From Mesotoga infera (GTDB taxonomy: Bacteria; Thermotogota; Thermotogae; Petrotogales; Kosmotogaceae), in assembly GCF_900157305.1 (NCBI RefSeq), contig NZ_LS974202.1:186001-250000 (forward strand): 64,000 nt of DNA. The letters run 5' to 3'. Below the pieces are notes generated by a model. That model ran no database searches and had not been told where the DNA came from. It saw only the letters and a program-made list of their open reading frames with translations. Position 1 is the stretch's first letter. Each line of letters begins with the position of its first letter. Shown here piece by piece: positions 18,822-26,523 of this stretch. The position numbers were made by a program, and so were the translations under genes.

Positions 18822-19879
18822 AGTACCACCTCCAGATGGAACTCTTTCGCTTTTTCAACACCGGAAAGCACACGCTCGGCTCCTAAGGCCAGCGACATGA
18901 GCTCATTCTCACCGGGTTCTATAACAACGAGAGCGAATCTGCTCACGTATCCTTTGATCATTTCTACGAAGCTGCTGTTGTAAGCCATGCCTCCCGTGAG
19001 AACTATCGCGTCTATCTGTCCACCTGCTACAGCGCACATTCCGCCTATCTCTTTGGCGATCCCGTAGGCCATGGCTTCGATCACTTCGCGTGCCTTTTCA
19101 TCGCTTCTGGCCATTTCCATGGCTACCCTTAGATCATCGGTACCCAGATAGGCGATCATTCCACCAGCTTTGGTGTACCGAGATAACAGCTCCTTTTCGG
19201 ATAGCCCGCTGCTGAAACAGGCTTCCACGATGCTTCCAACGGGCAGTTCTCCCGATCTCGTTGGACTGAAGGGGCCTTCATCGTTCGCGTTGTTTACATC
19301 GACCATCTTTCCTCTCAATTGAAGTCCAACGGATATCCCCCCTCCCAGATGTACCACCACCAGGTTGAGACTCTCGACATTTCTTCCAAATTCAGCCGCC
19401 ACCTGCCTCGCCGCCGCCTTCATGTTAAGCGCGTGCAAGAGTGAAACCCTGGGTATCTGTGGGAGACCCGAGTAGCGGGCCTCGGGCGAAAACTCATCAA
19501 CTGAAACCGGGTCGGTTATGAAGACAGGAATACTGCCGCGCGACAGCTCCATTCCTATTGGGGCAGCCAGATTTGCAGGGTGATCCATTTTGGAACTGTT
19601 AAGCAGATATTGGCACATCTCTTCATTCACCCTGTATGTACCGCTTTCCATGGGGGGAAGTATTCCTCCCCGGCAGGCAATCGCATCGAACTGCTCGAGA
19701 GGGATATCTTTGACAGCGAGATAACTCCGTATCTCCTCGGCTCTCGATGCCACTCCCTTATCGTTTGATGAATCCTCATGCTTCATGTGCTTCAAAGATT
19801 CGGCTACTATCAGCATAGAGTCTTCGAAAACACCTATTTTTGTGGAAGTCGACCCCGGATTAATAACCAGAACTTTCAT
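18818..19879 (-). CDS. buk: Butyrate kinase (second copy, upstream of ptb)
   Basis: A 353-residue acetate/butyrate kinase-family protein, clearly related to the copy at 16833 but distinct in sequence. It opens with NPGSTSTKIGVFED and has CRGGILPPMESGTY, VHLGGGISVGLQ and VNNANDEGPFSPTRSG. It would produce ATP from acyl phosphate. It comes second in the operon, 12 nt after the aminotransferase. Two kinases around one phosphotransacylase suggest either different chain-length preferences or a heteromeric form; this is inference. Confidence 0.94.
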   Translation of the reverse strand: MKVLVINPGSTSTKIGVFEDSMLIVAESLKHMKHEDSSNDKGVASRAEEIRSYLAVKDIPLEQFDAIACRGGILPPMESGTYRVNEEMCQYLLNSSKMDHPANLAAPIGMELSRGSIPVFITDPVSVDEFSPEARYSGLPQIPRVSLLHALNMKAAARQVAAEFGRNVESLNLVVVHLGGGISVGLQLRGKMVDVNNANDEGPFSPTRSGELPVGSIVEACFSSGLSEKELLSRYTKAGGMIAYLGTDDLRVAMEMARSDEKAREVIEAMAYGIAKEIGGMCAVAGGQIDAIVLTGGMAYNSSFVEMIKGYVSRFALVVIEPGENELMSLALGAERVLSGVEKAKEFHLEVVL

Positions 19880-19891
19880 AGTTTCACTCCC

Positions 19892-21121
19892 TCAAAGAAG
19901 ATTCCTTTCCTTGCCGTATTCCATAATAACCTTCTTCAATCTTCTAACTCCTTCTACTATGTCGTTTTTTGGAGGGAGACAGAAGGAGAGTCGCATCGAG
20001 TTCTTACAGGTATCGTCCAGTGAAAAAGCGATTCCCGGTACGAAGAGGATGTTTTCGGATTTTCCCATTTCAAGCATTTCATCTGTGTTGAAGCCTTCCG
20101 GAAGTGTGAACCATATGAAGAGACCCCCATCTGGCCTGGTCCAATGGAAACCTTCCATGTCACCGAAGTTTTTCTCCAGTTCTGCCAGCATCAGGTCTTT
20201 CTTCTCTTTGTAAAGGGCTATGGTCGGCTTAATCTGAGCCATGATGTCGTGTCTCTGAAGGTACCTGGCCGCCAGCCTCTGAGTCAAACTGGGTGTGCAG
20301 AGATCGGCCGCCTGTTTGGCCATGACCATCTTTCTAATAACATCGTGGTTACCGATAACAACTCCGAGTCTCAATCCGGGCGAGAGTATCTTGCTGAAAG
20401 TTTTGAGTAGCAGAACCCTGTCTTTTCCTCCAATTTTGAATATGGAATCTATGGGTTCGCCGTCGTATCTGAGATCTCCATATGGATCGTCTTCGACGAT
20501 CAGAACATCGTACTTTTCGGCTATTTCCACCAGCCGCTTTCTCTTGGCCAGAGAAATCGTGACTCCTCCTGGGTTGTGAAAGTTTGATATGACGTATATG
20601 AACTTGACCTTTCCTATATCTCCCCTTGTCTTAATCTCTTCAAGGCTCTGTTCCAATTCATCGAGATCTACGCCGTCTTCGGTGAGATTCATGTAAACGT
20701 ACTGTCTGGACCTCAACGAGAAGGTGCTGGCCGCTCCCAGATAGACTGGCTTGGATACGAAGTAGATGCTGTCCTCGTCAAGAAAGATTTTACTAACCAG
20801 ATCTAACGCACTCTGAGAACCAACGGTTATGAGAAGGTTGTCCAACTCCAGACCTTCGATCCCGTTCTCTCTCTTGAGAAGGGCGATGAACTCCTCTTTC
20901 AGTATCGGATCGCCTTCGGTAGATGCGTACTGCAATGTATATCTGTATTCGTTTTCCAGTATTTCTCTGGATATTTCCGCCATCTCGTGTCTTGGAAAGG
21001 TCTCCGGGTCTGGAACTCCCCCACCAAAGGAGATCATTCCGGGTTTGCCGGTGACTTTGAGTAACTCTCTTATAATATTAGACTTCATCCTTTTGGCGAT
21101 CTTGGAAAACTTATCCGTCAT
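19892..21121 (-). CDS. Class I/II PLP-dependent aminotransferase (LysN/2-aminoadipate type)
   Basis: A 409-residue fold-type I aminotransferase of the AraT/2-aminoadipate branch, with SFGGGVPDPETFP near the start, the YGDLRYDGEP segment and the PLP-lysine region LLKTFSKILSPGLRLG. It moves an amino group from an amino acid to a keto acceptor, producing the 2-oxoacid used downstream. I chose the ATG at 21121 over an upstream in-frame ATG at 21163 because GGGGGTG lies seven bases ahead of it. It is the first gene of the nine-gene operon. Which amino acids it uses cannot be told from sequence; branched-chain ones fit the context. Confidence 0.88.
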   Translation of the reverse strand: MTDKFSKIAKRMKSNIIRELLKVTGKPGMISFGGGVPDPETFPRHEMAEISREILENEYRYTLQYASTEGDPILKEEFIALLKRENGIEGLELDNLLITVGSQSALDLVSKIFLDEDSIYFVSKPVYLGAASTFSLRSRQYVYMNLTEDGVDLDELEQSLEEIKTRGDIGKVKFIYVISNFHNPGGVTISLAKRKRLVEIAEKYDVLIVEDDPYGDLRYDGEPIDSIFKIGGKDRVLLLKTFSKILSPGLRLGVVIGNHDVIRKMVMAKQAADLCTPSLTQRLAARYLQRHDIMAQIKPTIALYKEKKDLMLAELEKNFGDMEGFHWTRPDGGLFIWFTLPEGFNTDEMLEMGKSENILFVPGIAFSLDDTCKNSMRLSFCLPPKNDIVEGVRRLKKVIMEYGKERNLL

Positions 21122-21174
21122 TGTGGAACACCCCCTAATTGTGTTTTTCAACTTATGTTTCAATATTTTAGAAG

Positions 21175-21213
21175 CAAAAATATGCCAGACCGTTCACCAA
21201 AGCGAGTCTGGCA
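21175..21213 (-). terminator. Intrinsic terminator of the beta-barrel gene
   Basis: An 8-bp stem (TGCCAGAC at 21183-21190 with GTCTGGCA at 21206-21213) is followed, on the minus strand, by a T-rich tract (TATTTTTGC). It lies about 110 bases past the stop codon of the beta-barrel gene and separates it from the aminotransferase operon. Confidence 0.75.
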
Positions 21214-21258
21214 TTTATAGCTGATTATAGAATATCAAGTTACAGAGAAGCATATGTT

Positions 21259-21274
21259 GTGCAAGTATTTGCAC
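21259..21274. repeat. 16-bp inverted repeat in an intergenic region
   Basis: GTGCAA and TTGCAC flank a 4-base centre (GTAT). The repeat lies between the beta-barrel stop codon and its terminator, so on the minus strand it is in a 3' untranslated region. A DNA-binding site is possible, but nothing shows it. Confidence 0.3.
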
Positions 21275-21324
21275 GCAACCTTATTCAATTATGCAAACCT
21301 CTGCACTTATACACAGTAAGTAAC

Positions 21325-22707
21325 TTAAAAATCGAAGAACTTTCCGTATCCAACCTTGAAATTGAATCCCAGCTTCTCGCCTAACGAGAGCAACGACGAA
21401 AACAAAAACTCCTGTTTGCCCTCGGGGCTGTAGTGCAGATTGAAGCTCAGTAAGGTCTTTCCGGTGATCGGTTCGGCCAATCTGTACCATTCGTATTCGA
21501 AAGGTTCACCATAATAATCATCGATCTTGTAAACGCCCGACCTAAGATACTCGAGGCGGATTTCTGCCAGTAATTTCTCCGTTTCATAAGAGAGTGCGAG
21601 AAGGTCCAGAGTCACATCAGGACCGTAAGGAAATCCGTAAAAGCCGTTGACAACCACGTACTGTCCACCCTCGATGTCGCTGGCATTGAAGCGGATCGGA
21701 TTAGTGTACTTTCCCTCTTCGAAGTCTCTGTTGTAGAGGTAGGGGGTGCTGTGGTAATGTTCGTACTTCAGCTTCAGTCCTCCGGAGCTATCGAAAACCG
21801 TTTTTTCGCGGAGTGTGAACTGACTGTCCCACAGAAGAGGACCGGAGTAATTCCCCCCATCGATAAAAGTATATGTACCGCCAGCGTACCAACCCAGAGA
21901 AGTGGGGTTTTTCGTTCTGTCTCCCGGTATCAATATATCGTCGGCATACAGCAAACCATACATGTCGAAACGGTCGAGATCCAACTCCAGGAAGATACCG
22001 GCGTTCACATTTGAGTTCCGGGCGTAATTGTTGTGGAAGATGGTGAAGGGGCTGAGGTCTCTCAAGTCGGGAAAAGTTTTGCTAATCAGGTTGGTCTCTA
22101 CCAGGCCCAATCTCAGGAATTGGTTGCTGAAGCCAAAGGAGTGACCTATCAACGTTTTGGGACTGTTATAGACCGATCTATCGGAAGAGATGATAAAAAA
22201 GTTGTAGTAATATCTGCCGTAGGAGACTTCCGTGTTCAAATCGAACCATATATGTTCGAAGTAAGGAACAGTCTCCGACAACACAAAGTTGTATGTGGCC
22301 GGCCCGAAGTGTAGCTTTCTTTTGCCTACCGAAAGTCTGATTAGAGAGTTCTCGTATTCGGCCAGTCCGACCCTGGGCAAATCGGTATCGATGTAGAGAG
22401 AATTTTTGTTTGGATCGAGCGGTAAGTTGGACCAGCCTCTACCCCGAAGATAGGCCGAAAGATCCTGCCTAAAATCGAATCTCAAGAGCGCCCTGTAAGA
22501 GGAGCCAGATAATTCGACTCCGAAAGTCGCGAAGGCAGGATATTTGAAATAGTCGTACATATCGTACATAGTCGGTCGGTAGTCTCTATCGTGCACCGGT
22601 AGATTGTTGTACGAAAGCACCGGGAAGAAACTGATGAAGAATCCCGGACTGGAAAAGGCAAAAACCGTCACTACCGAGAACATCAAGATCAGAAAGAGCC
22701 TCTTCAT
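21325..22707 (-). CDS. Probable outer-membrane (toga) beta-barrel protein
   Basis: I do not recognise a named gene. The 460-residue protein has a cleavable-looking signal peptide (MKRLFLILMFSVVTVFAFSS) followed by many alternating-hydrophobicity strands rich in Tyr, Phe and Gly, and it ends in a terminal Phe (GKFFDF), as is typical of outer-membrane beta-barrels. It resembles Wzi/capsule-assembly type barrels only in general character. In Thermotogota such proteins are expected in the outer toga sheath. It is a single-gene unit with its own terminator. Confidence 0.7.
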   Translation of the reverse strand: MKRLFLILMFSVVTVFAFSSPGFFISFFPVLSYNNLPVHDRDYRPTMYDMYDYFKYPAFATFGVELSGSSYRALLRFDFRQDLSAYLRGRGWSNLPLDPNKNSLYIDTDLPRVGLAEYENSLIRLSVGKRKLHFGPATYNFVLSETVPYFEHIWFDLNTEVSYGRYYYNFFIISSDRSVYNSPKTLIGHSFGFSNQFLRLGLVETNLISKTFPDLRDLSPFTIFHNNYARNSNVNAGIFLELDLDRFDMYGLLYADDILIPGDRTKNPTSLGWYAGGTYTFIDGGNYSGPLLWDSQFTLREKTVFDSSGGLKLKYEHYHSTPYLYNRDFEEGKYTNPIRFNASDIEGGQYVVVNGFYGFPYGPDVTLDLLALSYETEKLLAEIRLEYLRSGVYKIDDYYGEPFEYEWYRLAEPITGKTLLSFNLHYSPEGKQEFLFSSLLSLGEKLGFNFKVGYGKFFDF

Positions 22708-22767
22708 TTCGAACTACCTCCCATAAGCTACAGAGTTGGATTTATCGTTAACTAACCCATCTTTCGT

Positions 22768-23379
22768 TCATCCGTTGATTATCGCTTCGATATCTCTCAT
22801 CACCGTATCCAGCTGGCCGGGGTTAGTCACAATATCGACTATTCTGGCATCGATCCTGTACACGGGAGAGCGGTTGTAACTGCTTATCCAGTCGGAGTAA
22901 AGCCTATCCAGCTGCTCCCAATATGCAATCGGCACGGCCAGCTCCATTTCGCGGCCTCTTCTCCTGATACGCGTGAGAATCGTGTCGATATCTGCATCGA
23001 TATAGACCAGAAGGTCGGGATTCTTCAGATAGTTGATCATCGCATAGAACATTGTCGTATAGGCATCATATTCTCTACGGGACATTTTTCCGGTTTCGAA
23101 GAGGTTGCGTGCGAAGATTTCTGCGTCTTCGTAGATAGAACGATCGAAAACCATGTTTTCGTTTGCCTCAGCGTGTTTAAGTGAACAGTATCTGTGATAG
23201 AGAAAGTAAGTTTGCAGATGGTACGACCACCTCTTCTGATCGTAATAAAAATCTTCCAGAAAGGGGTTATCGGAAACGGATTCGAAATGGACTCCGTATC
23301 TCAATCTCTCGGCCACAGCTCCGGCAATCGTGGATTTTCCGGCACCGACATTTCCCGCAAAGACGATTATTCTTCCCAA
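22768..23379 (-). CDS. Deoxynucleoside kinase (dGK/dAK type)
   Basis: A 203-residue P-loop kinase of the deoxynucleoside kinase family with the Walker A loop GNVGAGKST (residues 8-16), the FDRSIYEDAEIFA segment carrying the ERS/DRS-type motif, and a C-terminal lid region RIRRRGREME. It phosphorylates a deoxynucleoside, probably deoxyadenosine or deoxyguanosine, for salvage; the exact base cannot be told. The start is an ATG at 23379, though the ribosome binding site is weak. It is divergent from the secreted-protein gene at 23636. Confidence 0.85.
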   Translation of the reverse strand: MGRIIVFAGNVGAGKSTIAGAVAERLRYGVHFESVSDNPFLEDFYYDQKRWSYHLQTYFLYHRYCSLKHAEANENMVFDRSIYEDAEIFARNLFETGKMSRREYDAYTTMFYAMINYLKNPDLLVYIDADIDTILTRIRRRGREMELAVPIAYWEQLDRLYSDWISSYNRSPVYRIDARIVDIVTNPGQLDTVMRDIEAIING

Positions 23380-23635
23380 AGCGTATCTCTCCCAGTCATC
23401 GCAAAGTGTACTGGCAAGACAAAGTCGGCATAATTACCTTATAAAAGATTCTATCATCAATGGCCTGCAAAGAAAACAGCAGCGCTCTAAAACATAAATT
23501 ACGAGAGTACAGATCGGCTGGTAGATTGTTCAGTGCGACTGAGATGTTCAGTTGATAGTTTAAGGGGAAGCGTTGTTGTATAATTTCTTAAGGAACTCCG
23601 GTTGAGTTCGCACAAAACACTTAGGAGGGATAGAG

Positions 23636-24091
23636 ATGAAGAAATTGCTTTTGCTGTTCGTGGTTCTTGGACTGGCTGTAGCGCTTTTCTCAGAGCCTTT
23701 GATCGTATGGCCTGATAAAGCGCACGGAAAACCCCTGGTGGCCGGGTTGCATTCCCCCGTTTACGGAGAGGCAAAACTGGATGTTTTTGGAAACATAACA
23801 GGCTGGATCGGGCCCAACCTTGGACTGGGCTGGACCTGGAAGACCTATTTCAGTCCTCTGGAATTGCAGAAGGTCAATTTCTACTATGAATTTGGGACTA
23901 ACCTCGTGATCTTCCCCTACGTCGGTGCGGGGTTCGATTATGCCCTGGTTCTCCAGAACAACCAAACTCTTCTGCTTGGAGCGGGTGTGGCCGCTTCACC
24001 GCTTCAGATTTTGTCTGCGGTTCTCGCTCCCACCACAATTCCTGCAAGCATAATTTCGGCGGTGAAGCTGAGTATCGCCGTCGTATTCTGA
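23636..24091 (+). CDS. Small secreted protein, paralogue of 24683-25051
   Basis: Function unknown. The 151-residue protein has a signal peptide (MKKLLLLFVVLGLAVALFSEP) and a largely beta-strand body ending in VVF. It shares with the protein at 24683 the motif YG-x4-6-GNITG followed by two similar aromatic strands: KTYFSPLELQKVNFYYEF here aligns with STYYEKPITPNEVNAFTF there. This suggests a small outer-sheath family in this lineage. AGGAGGG precedes the ATG; a TATAAT at 23579-23584 is a possible -10. A terminator follows at 24118. Confidence 0.7.
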   Translation: MKKLLLLFVVLGLAVALFSEPLIVWPDKAHGKPLVAGLHSPVYGEAKLDVFGNITGWIGPNLGLGWTWKTYFSPLELQKVNFYYEFGTNLVIFPYVGAGFDYALVLQNNQTLLLGAGVAASPLQILSAVLAPTTIPASIISAVKLSIAVVF

Positions 24092-24117
24092 AAAATCCGA
24101 GCGTAACCGATATAATA

Positions 24118-24140
24118 GACCCCGAAAGGGGTCTTTTTAT
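24118..24140 (+). terminator. Intrinsic terminator
   Basis: A perfect 6-bp GACCCC/GGGGTC stem with a GAAA loop (24118-24133) is followed by TTTTT. It ends the transcript of the small secreted protein and overlaps the likely ribosome-binding region of the next gene. A TATAAT lies immediately upstream at 24111. Confidence 0.75.
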
Positions 24141-24553
24141 TGAGTGGAAATTTTTCTATTAACCCGGAACATGACAGTGAAGTAAGGTCGATAGTTACCA
24201 AGTACTCTATAATCATGGTTATAGTCCTCGCGATAATACTGATGCTTCTTTCTACCAGAGGACGGGTGGAGAGCTTCAGCCCGGAAAGCATGATTGGTAC
24301 GATAGAGAAGACCGCGGAACTATTCATAAGAGAGAGATTGCTTGACAAGGGTGAAAGTCTGCAGAGAGTTGAAGTGGTCGAATCGAATTATTCCACCGTT
24401 GAATGGGGAGAGTACACTTACGATGCCACCATCCAGTACAGAACGTTATCGAGAGAGGAAATACTTTTCACCCGCTGGAAGTACTCGGTGAAAAACGACA
24501 GCCTCGACCTCCTTACCTACTCCAGGGAGGACGGTTCGCCTGAAGAACCGTAG
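24140..24553 (+). CDS. Hypothetical single-pass membrane protein
   Basis: No family recognised. The ORF of 137 codons starts at a TTG that lies within the end of the terminator-like hairpin. One transmembrane helix is visible at about residues 22-39 (IIMVIVLAIILMLLS), preceded by a short hydrophilic N terminus and followed by about 95 residues of charged soluble domain. AAGGGG in the hairpin is a possible ribosome binding site. Start and expression are uncertain. It lies between two paralogous secreted-protein genes. Confidence 0.5.
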   Translation: MSGNFSINPEHDSEVRSIVTKYSIIMVIVLAIILMLLSTRGRVESFSPESMIGTIEKTAELFIRERLLDKGESLQRVEVVESNYSTVEWGEYTYDATIQYRTLSREEILFTRWKYSVKNDSLDLLTYSREDGSPEEP

Positions 24554-24604
24554 CGTTTTGAAGATTACGGGCCTGACAATTCGATCTCAGAGATGAACAA
24601 GAGA

Positions 24605-24634
24605 TTGACTTAAGGCATGGAATGAGTGTAAAAT
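24605..24634 (+). promoter_or_regulatory. Promoter of the second small secreted-protein gene
   Basis: TTGACT at 24605-24610 and TAAAAT at 24629-24634 are separated by 18 bases. A ribosome binding site AAAGGGGG and the ATG at 24683 follow. Confidence 0.6.
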
Positions 24635-24682
24635 CTAATTATGTTTGAGATGCTCTAGAAATCCATAAAAGGGGGTATTCAC

Positions 24683-25051
24683 ATGAAGAAGCTGCTTATT
24701 CTGGTTGCAGTGCTTATGGTTGCTTCGATCTTCGTTGCAGCTCCAAAAAACTTCATTCTCGGTCAGGGTCTCTACGGAGATGTCGTGTACGATATGATGG
24801 GTAATATCACCGGTTTCGAGGGGATGGACTTCTTCCTTTTCCAGGCTAGCACCTATTACGAGAAACCGATAACACCAAACGAAGTGAACGCCTTTACGTT
24901 CGACGGAAAGTTCCTGTTTTTCATTCCCGTCTTCGGTAGAGGCTGGGAATTTCTGCTGAGACCTGCGGACAGTTTGATATTGAGTGCGGGCCTGAGCCTT
25001 TTGTACAATTTCCTGCCAGGTGTGTATTTGAACCTAACGATCCTTCTATAA
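24683..25051 (+). CDS. Small secreted protein, paralogue of 23636-24091
   Basis: Function unknown. The 122-residue protein has a signal peptide (MKKLLILVAVLMVASIFVAA) and short beta-strand segments with the YG...DMMGNITGFEG motif shared with 23636-24091. It is monocistronic, with a promoter at 24605-24634 and a strong terminator at 25064. The AGGGGG site lies just ahead of the ATG. Its hydrophobic, aromatic strands fit an envelope-associated protein. Confidence 0.65.
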   Translation: MKKLLILVAVLMVASIFVAAPKNFILGQGLYGDVVYDMMGNITGFEGMDFFLFQASTYYEKPITPNEVNAFTFDGKFLFFIPVFGRGWEFLLRPADSLILSAGLSLLYNFLPGVYLNLTILL

Positions 25052-25063
25052 GACAAACCTTCT

Positions 25064-25101
25064 AACAAAAGAAGCGGTGATCTCTCACCGCTTCTTTTGT
25101 T
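25064..25101. terminator. Strong symmetrical intrinsic terminator
   Basis: A perfect 17-bp stem (AACAAAAGAAGCGGTGA with its complement) encloses a 4-base TCTC loop. It is flanked by A's and T's on both sides, so it can work in either direction. It ends the secreted-protein transcript. Confidence 0.85.
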
Positions 25102-25220
25102 CTGATAAACCTGTACCAAAGCTTTATAATTCAGGAGATGTAGTTCGATTGTTCCTCTCCTAGTGAGCTTTCTGACCACCGAAGTAAGACGGCAAACTCT
25201 TAAATTTGAGGTGATAGACA

Positions 25221-26462
25221 GTGAACAATATAAAAGACGATGCACGATATATAGTTGAGAGATCAATAGAAACCGTACTGCCGGAAAAGGCGGTTTGCGA
25301 TTCTTTGGAGGGTCTGCACTTACCCGGGAAGACTTTCCTGTTGGCTATCGGAAAAGCCGCCTGGAGGATGGCGAAGGCGGTGAGAGAGAAGCTCGGTCGG
25401 TCTATCACGACCGGAGTGGTAATCACCAAGTACGGACACGTCGAAGGCGATATTCCGGACATCGATTGCATGGAAGCCGGACACCCCCTTCCTGACGACA
25501 ACACAATCGCCGCAACGACAAAAGCACTGGAAATGATAGGTACCATCAAGCCAGACAATATATTGTTTCTGGTTTCCGGAGGCGGTTCGGCACTCTTCGA
25601 AAAGCCAGTGGAGGGAGTCTCTCTGGAAGACCTGGTTGCTATAAACAACCGCTTATTGAGGTCGGGAGCGAACATCGTCGAGATCAATACTATTAGAAAG
25701 CGTCTATCGGCAGTAAAGGGCGGACGTTTCGCGAAGATGTTCGCTCAAACCACAATACATTCACTGGTACTCTCCGATGTTCTTGGAGACAGACTGGATT
25801 CGATAGCCTCCGGTCCGGCATATCCCGACAGCAGTACCTGCGAGGAGGCTCTATCCATAATCGACAGGTACGGTCTGACCCTTAGGCCGGAACTCCGTGA
25901 GATCTTAAAGAAAGAGACACCGCATCTTCTAGGTAACGTTCAGACCAGGATTATAGGAAGCATAGGCAGAGCCTGCGAAGCTGCCAGCATCTTTGCCAGA
26001 GAACTCGGTTATGAACCAATGATATTAACCACAACTCTCGATTGCGAGGCCAGAGAAGCGGGGACCTTTCTAGCGGCGATAGCCAGGGAAGAGATGTACG
26101 ATCGGCCACTGAAGAGACCGTGCGCGATAATCCTCGGAGGAGAGACCGTAGTCCACGTCAAGGGGACGGGACTGGGCGGCAGAAACCAGGAACTGGCTCT
26201 TTCATTTGCTATTGCATCTGATGGACTGGACAAAGTTGCTCTGGCCAGTGTCGGAACGGATGGGACGGACGGTCCAACAGACGCCGCAGGTGCGATAGTG
26301 GATGGCGATAGTGCCAAAGAGATGATCGAGCGGGGAATAGATCCGTACATCTACCTTCTGGACAACGACTCATATCACGCGCTGGAAACATCTGGCGAAC
26401 TTCTCAAAACCGGCCCTACCGGAACTAACGTCAACGATCTTATAGTTCTGCTTTGCCAGTGA
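25221..26462 (+). CDS. gck: Glycerate 2-kinase (MOFRL/GckA family)
   Basis: A 413-residue class II glycerate kinase that phosphorylates D-glycerate to 2-phosphoglycerate. The N-terminal domain has LAIGKAAWRMAKAV, the LVSGGGSALFEKP and VNTIRKRLSAVKGGR-type segments, and the C-terminal MOFRL domain has LGGETVVHVKGTGLGGRNQELAL and SVGTDGTDGPTDAAGA. The GTG at 25221 is supported by GAGGTGA about six bases ahead. Stand-alone transcript; the pth gene converges from the right. It would connect serine/glycerate breakdown to glycolysis. Confidence 0.93.
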   Translation: MNNIKDDARYIVERSIETVLPEKAVCDSLEGLHLPGKTFLLAIGKAAWRMAKAVREKLGRSITTGVVITKYGHVEGDIPDIDCMEAGHPLPDDNTIAATTKALEMIGTIKPDNILFLVSGGGSALFEKPVEGVSLEDLVAINNRLLRSGANIVEINTIRKRLSAVKGGRFAKMFAQTTIHSLVLSDVLGDRLDSIASGPAYPDSSTCEEALSIIDRYGLTLRPELREILKKETPHLLGNVQTRIIGSIGRACEAASIFARELGYEPMILTTTLDCEAREAGTFLAAIAREEMYDRPLKRPCAIILGGETVVHVKGTGLGGRNQELALSFAIASDGLDKVALASVGTDGTDGPTDAAGAIVDGDSAKEMIERGIDPYIYLLDNDSYHALETSGELLKTGPTGTNVNDLIVLLCQ

Positions 26463-26523
26463 GATATTAAGGAAATCATAAAAGTAATAGTTTTTCCTTC
26501 GCCATCGGTTTTTTTGCGGGGAA

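Noticed and set aside
26463-26523. Weak hairpin between the glycerate kinase and pth genes
   Set aside because: AAGGAAA/TTTTCCTT arms are AT-rich with a loop of about 15 bases, so it is a doubtful terminator.
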